From NCBI RefSeq assembly GCF_040436345.1, contig NC_133224.1, positions 7,990,741 to 8,054,740 of the forward strand: a DNA stretch of 64,000 nt, read 5' to 3'. Position numbers and translations under genes: made by a program. Within the stretch, counting starts at the first letter, position 1. Every line of letters begins with the position of its first letter. Below, piece after piece: positions 50,336-61,900 of the stretch. Below the pieces are notes generated by a model. The model was given only the letters and a program-made list of their open reading frames with translations, had not been told where the DNA came from and searched no databases. Origin of the DNA: Pagrus major. Taxonomy: Eukaryota; Chordata; Actinopteri; Spariformes; Sparidae.

Positions 50336-50409
<74 letters not shown>

Positions 50410-52169
50410 ACACTTCACTCTGCCAGAAGCTGATGAAACAAGTCAATTCAATCTGTGAGAGTGATTAAGGACAAAGGCAAATACGTCTTAATTGCTATTA
50501 TGTTCTTCTGATTATCTAATCAGTTGATTAGATAATCAGAGCCTCGCGGGTCTCTTCCTGACCATCAGCCGGTTTTGGACAGAATTTCGGAGGGCGTCTC
50601 TCTCGCTTTAGGTCGCCGCAGAGTTCCTTTACAAGCCTGAACACTTTAACTGAAAGCACAAAGGCAGCGAGTGTCCGTCTGTCTGCCTGCGTCCTTTCCT
50701 ATCTCTTTCTCCATTCGGAGTGTTTGGACAAACCCCGTACTGTGCGGCCGCCTCTCTGCTACATCTGCACAGCTATACGTCATGGCCGGGTCCTCTAGGC
50801 CCCAGACAAGTGGCCAGACAGCGTCTGTCTGGGCCGTCATGGAGAACAATACACACAAGGAGTACATTCACTGTACGGAGACACATAAACACAACTTGTC
50901 ATCCTGTCTCCTCTCGCCTCAGCCGGGGAAACACACATAGACGTACAGCACTTTTTAGAGGAAGAGTTGAATTTTTCTCCCTTTCATTCAACCAAATAAA
51001 GTGCAAAATAATCTCCTGTGTCTATTTCCCACTATTGCAACTGTACTATCCTCAGATCATGTGATATAAACGCCTGTAAACGAAACAAATTGCACAAGCC
51101 AGGTTTCGTAAGAGGTCACAAAAGGGTCACCTAGTTTTTTTAAGCACCTGCCCACCTCTCTCAAAGATCCTCTACATGACACGTTAAAAAAGAAAGCTTA
51201 AAACATACTAAATATCAGCTCCAGGAGGGCTGGTCCATCCCTGACCTCTGACCCCGCTCGGGTATAGAAAGCAGCCACAAGGCAAAAAAAAAAAAACACG
51301 AGACAGCAACGAGAAGCATTGTCTAAAAGTGCTAAAGTTCGCCGGAGGCTGTTTGGGAAATCAGTGAATTTGTCCGTGTGTGAGAAAAGACAGCGGGCAG
51401 GACATGAGAGGAAGTGTGACGCTGATCTCAGACGACTTGCGCACACACCTGTCGGGAGGTCGGCTGTTGCGCATCGAGGTGAAGCAACTATCCGAGTACG
51501 TTAGCTAACATTCAAAAAAAAGTTTACTGCCAAATTTTAAAATCAAAGCTGAACATGTCGAAACTTTAGCGAGTGTTGATATATTCATATAAAATGAACA
51601 TATCTGTATTCCAACAGCAGGTAAATCCTTTATTTTACTTTCACCTGAGTTGATTCAGATTCAGAAACCAAAACACTTAAAGGTGCACTATGTATTTACT
51701 GTATGTATTTTTTATGCCTAAATAAACTGAATAAACAAACTGACCTTAAAGGACGACACACTTTCATACTGTTTTACTTTGTTTATATGTGGCTGACCCT
51801 GCCACCTTTCTATCTTCAAACAGTGTTCTGGGACCTTATTTTCCTCTGAGAACAGCTTGAACAGTTATGGAAAAAATAATTATTTCTGAGTTTGTATTAT
51901 TACCTCAGTAATATTAAAAATGTTATTCTGAGTTTGAATTTCTTCTCCAAAACTACGTATCGCCCCTTTAACTGGACTTTAGCAGCACCTTCACGATCAA
52001 ACCGCCCTCAGCTCGAGTTGAGCTGCTTCACCTTTCATCATCATCCAGAAAACAGATCTACAACGACCTGATAGCCCCTTAAACAACAGGTCCAAAAATG
52101 ACATTTTGTTTTAGCTCAACTGTGTGTGAGCTCCAACTCGTCTGAGCCTCGGTGTTAGCATGAAAATGA

Positions 52170-52210
<41 letters not shown>

Positions 52211-55200
52211 GTACTGTACACTCAAATACAAACACACACCTCTAACACACCAGGGCCTGGATAATGAAGTTATGGCTCTGCAGCTACAGGTACAGGACAT
52301 TTTAACCCAACCACGTACAAACACAGATGGCTACATGCTGTAAATACTCATTGATGCACTTAATTATTTCAGAAATATAAATTTTAAAAGGTATCCATCA
52401 GCTTGTGAGCTAATTTTACACAACAAATTCTCATTTTGTTTAAAAATAGTCTATTTTATGTCCTATATTCTTTTTAGTTCCTGCAAAATGCAAGACATTG
52501 AATAGTAATTTCACTGCGTGGTACAGTAGGCAGCTTCATCACAGTCATGAATTATTGACATATTTTTTAGGCTACAGCTCGATATTGAAATTTTGTGCGA
52601 TAAAATCACAATATTTTATATTTTACAGATACTTTGATATCGATATTGTTACATTATTGTAGGGATGATTATTGGTACTTTAACAAGATATTAACATAAT
52701 GACAGTTTGGATAAATCATCATCAGTAATGTGGATATAATGACTTAGTGGGTAAAGACAAGTATTAGAACGAGTCTGCTAAGTTCAGAAAATGACATCAC
52801 TTTACTGTAATTCAGCCTTTAAAACCAGGAGAAGACAACACTTTTGCCACATCACAATATAAAAATATACAAAATCTAAGCCAATATAAAGTCTCATATC
52901 ATGATATGGATATAATATCAATATATTGCCCTGCCCTTTTATGAATAAAGACAATGAATCAATAAAAACCTTCACTTATCAACCTATCACTATATTTAAA
53001 ACAACAAAATGACAAAAACTGTTTCGTTTTGGGGGTTTCACGTCTGAAAATCGTGTTTTCTTCTCTAAAAAAACAACAACACATTCCCTGATCGGACATT
53101 TCCTAAATTCCTGACAGCTAAATATTAACCCATTAGTGTTCACAGCTGATCTTAGCACAAATCCACTGAGATTTTTCAAATTTGAGGCAGCAGTGCACGT
53201 TTATCTTTATATTTTTTTGTCAAAAATCAAATGGGCGTTAAACCACCTTTTTGTGAGTGTTTTTTTCAAGATAATCAACAATTTCTACCAATAAAGACAA
53301 CAAAAATGTTGATTTTGTGATGTATATTCACCTGCCTGCAGCTTCCACAGCTAATTTTGAATGTAGTTGTAAGTCATGAATGGGTTGTGGTTGTTAAAAC
53401 ACATTCAAACAGTCAGCACAAACATCCCACATGAAAGTGGAGTTATCTCCTCAGAAAAACAAATGGAAAATCATTTGCCCACATGTGTGCATTGCTTTGT
53501 CAGCTATACATTAAAGATTAAACATGACTCCCATCACTGAGCTCTCTCTCTCTCCCATTTTCTGCGGGATTAAACCAGTTTAACGCGGCCCGGAGACCAT
53601 TAAATCCATAGCTTCTCCATGGAAGGGCTGCGAACAACAATGGACTGATACAATGGGCAGCGCATACGTCAGCTGCACTCAACTCAGGAGGACTGTGGAA
53701 GAGCTTAAAGTGACCACACAGCATGGTGTCCCAAAATCTCCTGAAGTCACACTGCCAAAACCAGTCCCAACAGGCAGGACACGACCAAGAATGTGTAACG
53801 CTGGTGTGCAAAGAGGGGAGAAGCTTTCAGAAAGAAGAAGCAGGGAGTAGAAGTGAAGTAAATCTGAACAAAAGAAGAGGAAAAAGCCTCCAAAATGCTC
53901 AAATAATAACTTGGAGATACACTTGAGAAGCCAGAAAGAAGCTAAAGATCACACAATATGTTGTGTGTTGTTGTTGGAGCTCTCTCTCTGGTCATTCACA
54001 GCAGATTCACACATTAATAAGTCCTAGAAATGCTGCCAAATGTTCCTCTCTCCACATTAAACACAACATACCTTCAAAATAAAAGCATCCGTGAACATGA
54101 ATCCATGCAGTCCCTCTTTAATCTATAAATCATCCAGGAGCAAAACGACCATAAAGTAACTGAGATGCACCAGAGGCTGTCATTGTTTGTGTGTTTTGTG
54201 TACACTCTCTCCCTCTCTCACACACAGACCCTCCCGCTGTTATCCTGGAGCGGGGAGCCACCTGCCGGGATGAAGGGAGACAGAGCTGCGGGCTGGTAAC
54301 GGACTACTCAGTAACGCGTTACAGCGGCGTGATTACTGGATGCAGGGAGGGTTGTGAGTGTCCCCTCAAGAGACAGACGCGCTTCTAAACACGCCTTTAA
54401 GACAGAAACTGGGATTATAGGTGTAATTTGGAGGAAAAGTGTCTCTTCTGATCTGAAGGTGGGACTTTTTTTGCCAATGGACGAAATTAATGATTAATTA
54501 AAGTCCATATTAAGAAGTATTGGAGGTTTCTACTAGAAAACGCAGGTTATTTTGCAGAATATCCAACACTAACATGAAGCAGTGGGTCGATTTTTCCACC
54601 AGGACCCCGGATAACACCGACTCCACCCAGGTTAAGACGCCTTTACGAGGCCTTTAATAACCCGTTTGCTTATATTTCCTCTTAAATAATGTTTTTGCTG
54701 AACGAGCTTTCGTCAGGAAAGAGAGGAACCCGTGCGTCTTCTTGTCCCTTTTATTTTGAAAATACCATACGTCACATCGCCACGATTTAAAAATATCGCG
54801 ACTTCTGGATACTTTGAAGAAATGTGAGTATTTCTAATAATCATATAATTTATTTACTTCCAGCCACCAAGCCAGCAGTCTTTAAAAATGTTAAATAATA
54901 AAATATATGATTTTTGGGGCCTTGTTGCGTTTTGGGTGCGTCCCTGTGTGTGTGTCTGTGTGTGTCTATGTGTGTGTGTTTGTGGGTTTCCAATGTCTGC
55001 TGCCTCATTGCGTGATCAGTTTGAATACCTGACCAAACTAATTGGAGTTACAGCATGGGTCAATGACCAAATCCCCAAACATTGTTAAAAAACACTTAAC
55101 GATCCAGCAGCCTCCCATGTTACTGTAATTAGTATTTGTGTTTTCAGTCAGTGATAAAGGAGGCCTGTCACGTTTACAAAAGGTTCGTAATAAAAGTGTG

Positions 55201-55608
55201 TGATACTGTTTTAATCCCGGTGTGGCTGAGATAAACTCCTCAAAATGTGGAGGTCAGTTTTGTGCGTGATCTTAAGCGAAGACGAGTGCAATGACGTGAC
55301 TTTAACATCATTTTCTACTAAAAAACAGATGTAAATCTCCAATTTACAGTTTGTGTTGAATGTGAGATGACAAAAATTTAATAATATGGGGGAAAAGGGA
55401 CACAGTTTTTGAGGGTATGTCTGTAAATGAGACAGATTTGTTTAGCGCCAGGCGAAAGCTCTGATTTAATGTGATGAAAAAGACTCAATTTCAGCAGGTT
55501 ACATGTTAATATGTGGATTTAATTTCATTAATATCATCAAAATTAAGGAGGACGTGTTTGTGCTCGAACAAAAACATCGAAAAAAGGCCCAGAACTCGAT
55601 TTTGTATT

Positions 55609-55676
<68 letters not shown>

Positions 55677-55900
55677 AAAGCTATAATGGAGCTGCTTTCA
55701 TACCCAGCGGTCTTTAATATGAACATAAAAAATCAAATGACTTCTGTGAAACCTGTGAAAGCCTCGAGCAGCGGACTGAAAACATCAACAAACACAGTAA
55801 GTCACCCGAAAACCACCAAACAGCCCAAACAACTCGCTTTTTTAGTAAAAAAAAAAAAAAAAAAAAGAGGGACCTTAAACTTTCAGAGCTTCCATCTTCT

Positions 55901-55969
<69 letters not shown>

Positions 55970-58900
55970 TCAGCCTTGAATGGCGCCCATTTGCTTAAAC
56001 ATATGCAGGAAGAGGGTGATAATAAAAAAAAACAGACAGAAAGAAAAGAAAGAAAACTCCACTAATGCCAACTAAAAGCCTTTCGATCGCGCTTAAAAGC
56101 TGCCTCAATAGCAGCGTAAGCATTAAGAAATTTCACAGCAATGGGTTTAATATTTCACGCCATTACTGCGGGACACTTTTTATTATTTACATTTTGTTCT
56201 CACTCTGAAGGTCAGGCAGTTTTCAGACGGGCTCATTCAGCCAATCACCTGCCGCCCCTGCGCCTCCCCAGCAGCAGGAAGCTGAGGCCCTCCCATTAAC
56301 ACCCCTAGTGTCAGCACTAATGAGGGACACAGTGGCCGCTCTGTTCCCAAATCTGCACACACACAATCACACACACCTCCTTCCCCACCACCTTTATGTT
56401 TGAGTGCGTTTTTTGTTGCTTATGTTGGCGCACTCCACTGTGATGATGCGTAAAGTTCCTGCAACAAGTGTTTGTTTTTTTTTACGCAGGAAGCGCTTTG
56501 AAACCTGCAGCATCCTTGGCTTTATTGCAAAAATAAAACACATAGGCGAAGATTTAGGCATCCTCCTACTTTAGTTGTACGTTTTTGAAGCTTTGGAGAC
56601 ATTACAAGACCCCCTTTTTTATGATAAGTGTGGTCTACGGGGTTAATTACTTATAGGACGATCTGGCGACGCATATCCAACAGGCTCAAGACGTGTTTTA
56701 CGATCTGTGCTTGAAGAATACGGCAATAAAAGTAAGGAAGTGTAGTCAAGAAGTGTCGGCAGGTTTTCAGTCGGACATAAAACTCAAGAGTTCAGGGGCT
56801 AGTCGTCTACAGGCCCACAGAGATGATAAAAAACAACTAGATTTACGCTTTTCACCACCAATGCGCACGTAAACCTACAGTGTGTTGACTTCTTGTTTGT
56901 GGAAGAATGCTGGTTTTAGTGGCTTCTGTTGTAATATTGTGTAAAACATTTGTTTTGTAATTTGTTGGCTTAAAAACGGATTAAATGTTGGTCTAGAAAC
57001 CTTTAAAAAAAACTGCCATCCAGTGTGTTATTATTGCGTAAATATAGTCATACATGGGACAGGAAGACGCATTTTAATAAGAGGATGTGGTGCTGTAAGA
57101 GGACATTACAAGAGCTCATAAGCTCCTAGGGAAGATTTTGAATGAAGCGCGCAGGGTCGATGAGTGAGTGCCATGAAATGTCTGCGGTGTTCAGAGGAGC
57201 CCCGGATGAGCCGACAGGCCGATCTGCCGGCCAGCAACACATAGGCTCAACAGTTTCTCTCTCCAGCACACGAACACGACGCTGCTGAAGACAAAAATCT
57301 GATGATGATGACTGTTGGTGCTGCGCCGGAAGCAAAAACGCGTTTATTTCCTCTTTTTTTTTTAAGGACGTGAACGAATCAGATGCAACCATCCGGCCAC
57401 GCATGAAGTGTGCTCCTTCTGTCACGCACATGTAGATACAGTGCGCAATTCAATCCAACAGCCCCATGGTGAAAAAAAAACGGCCTTTTTGGGGAGTGCT
57501 GATGATGAATTTTGTGTCTGATGTGTCAGAGAGGTCGTGACTCATCTGGTTCTGAGGCTGTGGTGTTGTACTCAGTGTTTGAAATAAAATGTTCATGGAC
57601 GTGTGCACAAAATTGTACATTTTTTAAATGGACCATGGCTACATAAATTATCATAGCCTCTAGAAAAATACGCAATAAGTGTGCAAATGTAAGGATGGCC
57701 TACCAGCTGGAGGTGCCGAGGGGTCAGGCTATATAATGACGTCATAATAAACGGTGCGAGACATTTTTGCATTAATTTGATTGGCCAGGATAACACGTAC
57801 CTTGATCGTCATTAACAATAATTTACAACAATTTGAGGACGTTTGGCAACACCAACAAATTACAGGTCAAAGCAGCCACATCAGCTACAGTCAACAACAG
57901 CAGGAGGAGGAGAGGGAGAGAAAATCCCCCAGACTCCCTTTGTAAAATCCTTCAATTTTGCGAGTTGTCGAGTTAGGAGGAACTTTATAAACTATGTGAA
58001 GCGACAAACTGACAAATTCTTAATTATTTGGGCCTTCTTGTAAATTCGGCGTATGTTATAGCCTCGTTTTGGGGGGTTGCTGCATCCCCCTCGGCACCCT
58101 TAGCTCCCGCATCCATGTATATACTACTGTAGCTGTGAGGCCATGGGCTTCGTGCTCATTAAGGCCTTTATTGGCGCGCGCTCAAACCTCGAGGGCCTAT
58201 TTATGATTAATGTGTGACTTTTCCTCTCCTTGAATATATGGAGCATACATCTGAATTAAACAGTCCGCCTCTCTTGTCAGATTGTGAACATTTTCCGGCC
58301 TGCGGTGTTTTTTTTGGGGCGGGGCAGCTATTCGACTCCTGGCCTCTGATTGGCCGAGGAGCTAATTAAAGGAGACACCTGTGATGAAGTTATTTTTAAT
58401 AGTAAGCTCATGTGAAAGGGGGTATTAATAAATAAAACTAATAAATAAACATATAATAGCATTATTATTAAAAAGGAAAAAAGAGAAGCTAAAGCGCTAA
58501 CAAGCAACCGGTGGCTAGGCTGCTAGCATAGGTTGTTTTTCTAATTTTCCATTTTTTGTTTTTGTTTTTTTTGTTTTATTCTTACATCAGTTCATGACCC
58601 AAAACATTTGCACTTTTCTCTCTGGACACAGCACGTCCTCTCACCTGTGTTTCGGAGAGGTTTAGCTGCCTTGCTAGCTCGGTGCGTTCACGGCCCACGA
58701 CGTACTGGCACCGCTGGAACTCGAGCTCCAGCCGGTACAGCTGCTCGGCCGTGAAGGAGGTCCGTGTGCGCTTGGGCCGGTCCAGGTCGAGGCCTTTCGG
58801 CAGCACGATCTCCCGGATTGTGCCTTTGGCGTCTGTCCAGGAAAAAAAAACAACAAAAAACATAAAGTCTCAGAATATTTTTCAAACAAGCTACTAAAAC

Positions 58901-61900
58901 TTTTTTAGTAGTTTTGGGCTGAAATGTATTTTTTTTTTTTTTAAATAAAAGAAATAAAAGAAAAGACAAACACACCATTCTCTGAGGCTAAAGTGAAATA
59001 GGCTCACATTGTGCCAAACTTGATGTAATATTCATGAGCACGGCTATGGGCTAATGGCCTTAGAGTGAAAAAAAAAAAATGGATGCATGAGCGTCTGTGC
59101 GTAAAAGCAGCTATATGTTTGTTATTTTAAACACGAGACAGCTTATAACAAACCTGAATAAAAGCTTTATTTTCATTATAAAAAAGAACTGTGTGTTGAA
59201 AAATAACATATTAAACCAAAACGCTTCTCTGTAATTGTGCTCAAACTCGAGGCTGTCGAGAGAGAGCTCATAATAATAAAGGCAAACACGGCCCTCATCA
59301 CTATAAGCCTATAATCCATACGCAGCATTTGTATGGGGTGTTTGAGGAAAGGTTAACGGTCTGTTGATTGAGTTTTCTTCCCTCATGAATCAATGTCCAC
59401 AACTCGAAACGCGTAAATTAGCCTCGGACTGCCTTGCGTCACCGTCAGTAAATTGTGGATGCCGTGCTCCAAAAAATGAAAACGTCTCGTGTTTTCATTG
59501 ACTGAAAGTCAAATTTAAAAATCCTCAAATTAGCACGAGGGCATGTAGAATTATTTATGGAAGACTTTATCGGAAATAGGGGCTGATGAAATATGCACAC
59601 GGGGTGAATTCTTGCTCAGTCCTGCCCTAATTTCTCGTTTGACTCTGAAGCACTGAATATCTGTCCTGATTGTTAAACCACAGGTTCATTTTCTCTGCGT
59701 GAAGTTTATTTCACTCCGGAACTGGCTGGAAAGCTTTACACTCAACTGTTTACACTACAAATAGTATGTCTGTGCGTCATTACGCATCCACAACAACAAC
59801 AACAACAACATAGTGTGTGGGTTCTTGGACAAACAGTCATTATATAGTGTATACATGGCGTGTGTCGACCTGTTGGTGCTTTTGTGCATTTTATTTATTT
59901 TCTATTTTACGTTTAGTTGAGACGTTTAAAAAATTCAAAAATGTTTGTTTGCAAATTTTTTTTTTTAGGAAAATCTGAACTAATTTAAATAGAAGAAAAA
60001 CAATATATATATATATATTAAAAATGTAGATTATGGCAATTAAAATAACATAATATTAGATGTCCTGGATGCTGAGGGTCAGTTGTTGCACCCCGCCCTG
60101 GACCCAGAAGTCCTCAGGATATTGTCCAAAAGAAAAAAGACAAAAAGAAAAAAAGAAAAATCACAATTCGTTGCTTTAACAATCCTCTAAATCGTTGTAT
60201 TTCTTGCTACAGTGTCCGAGAATATTTGTTCGTATTTATCGCATTCAGTGGCAGCGCTGGCCAGACACGACCTCCTCTTTGTCCGAGGTTTTGAAGTCAT
60301 GAAATATGCAATCCAATAAAATATGAAGCCCCTTGAATTAAATATGAAACAAAACTGATTGAGCCATAGTGTTTCTATAGGTAGGCTACCGGCTAAAAAA
60401 AAAAACACACACAAGCGAAACACCGAGAGTTCAGACTGAAGTTGAATCATTTAAAGTCAGACTCGAGCAGCAGTTACGTGTTTGTTTTAAAAAAGCGTGG
60501 CAATGCAACGTAAACGCATCATTTGGCGTGGATAAAGTCACGCAGGGGAACAGATGACACAAACCAAGTAAACGCATCTTATACGTGCGTCCTGGTCTGT
60601 ATGAAACACTTTAATCAGGCCTGAACAAGCCTCCATCTTTACGCACGCGTAAAGACAGTGCGTACCAAAGACACGAATATGCAGGCTCGCGGCGGTGTTG
60701 GTGCACGTTTACACGTTTTCTCGCAAGACGCAAGTGAAGCTGTGATGGAAAACATTTGCGGGGCGGAGGAGGGAAAACCTTGCGGCTGTACGCAGACCTG
60801 CTGACCTCTCGGTGACCCCGCGGCCTCTCTGCAGAAAAAAAAAAAAAAAAAAAACCCGAGCAACCAGACTTCAGAAAACATATCCTCACACTACAGGCGT
60901 CGATCGCTCAGTGCGAGCTGTGGGCCTCCAAGACCTCCACCACAAAAAAAACCCGCCTCACACACACACACACCTACACACACACACACACAGCGCTGTC
61001 CTGCTGCAGGCCTCTTCCTCCTCTTATAATGGACACTAATAACCAGCGACTGATGCAGCAGAGTAACGACTGTGTGTTTAACTGATTCACAGAGAGACTA
61101 TGAACACTTTCCAGCTCAGATCTCACAGGAGACACGTCGGGATGTGACCAGAAGCAGGGAAATGGTATTAAAAACGGTGTAATGATCAACAATAAACGTA
61201 CAAAGAACACGTTTACAGCCTTCTGCTACGACTGATCGGCGCCATGAAGAAGAAGAAGGCTGCTTTGGGTTGATTTATATTATTTATTTATTTATTTGCT
61301 CTGTAATCTCTCCCCCCTCTCTCTTCGCCATCTTTCTTCGCCTCCTCCGTCGTTCACCGGGGCCTGTTTAAACTCGGTCGTCGCCACATTAAATCCACTA
61401 TTCTCCAGCTAAAGAAACTCAGAGGAGACGGCACGAGTCAACCTTTAATATAAAAAAAAAGAGAAATATATACCCACCAGTATTCATAATATCCACAGCT
61501 GGGTCCTACAGTCCTACAAGCGAGAAGTGATAGGCCGACATATTGATTCCGTCCACACATAAAAAACAGTTAGGGCCTGCATACCACTGCAAAAGATCCT
61601 GCACACAAATATTGAAAGCAAGCTTAAATTTAGCTTTTTCTTTATGGGGTTCTGAATGGGAGGAAATCCTGCTAAATCCTGACTTTTCTCTTATTCGCCT
61701 ATTAAATACCCTTAATGCGGGGAACTTTAAATGTTCCTCACATAATATATTTTTTATTCTATTTTTTTTTCCCTCACTGAGCTCGTCTATAACAGTCTGT
61801 ATGTTCAGGCCCGCGCGCTGGATATAATAATAACAAGCATCTTTAATGCGAATAACCTTAAATAACCTCCGAGTCGAGAGCGACAGGCCGATATACATGT

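Larger units (their letters stand above)
38293..58644 (-). other. vax2: vax2 intron 2 (20.4 kb)
   Basis: Runs from the exon 2 donor to the exon 3 acceptor. It contains microsatellites, fish repeats, a MITE copy, a perfect palindrome and several repeat-poor blocks listed separately. No exon of another gene is recognised; the open frames are short or compositional. Confidence 0.9.

Noticed and set aside
50089..50468. Cys/Val and His/Thr repeat open frames
   Set aside because: Translations of TG/CA microsatellites, not proteins.
60637..60654. Inverted repeat CTTTACG-CACG-CGTAAAG in vax2 intron 1
   Set aside because: Seven-base arms are too short to stand out in 64 kb.
61506..61898. 130-codon minus open frame as a nested gene in vax2 intron 1
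   Set aside because: No recognisable family, it spans AT-rich sequence with likely regulatory motifs, and there is no promoter or intron evidence. Kept only as an unusual block.
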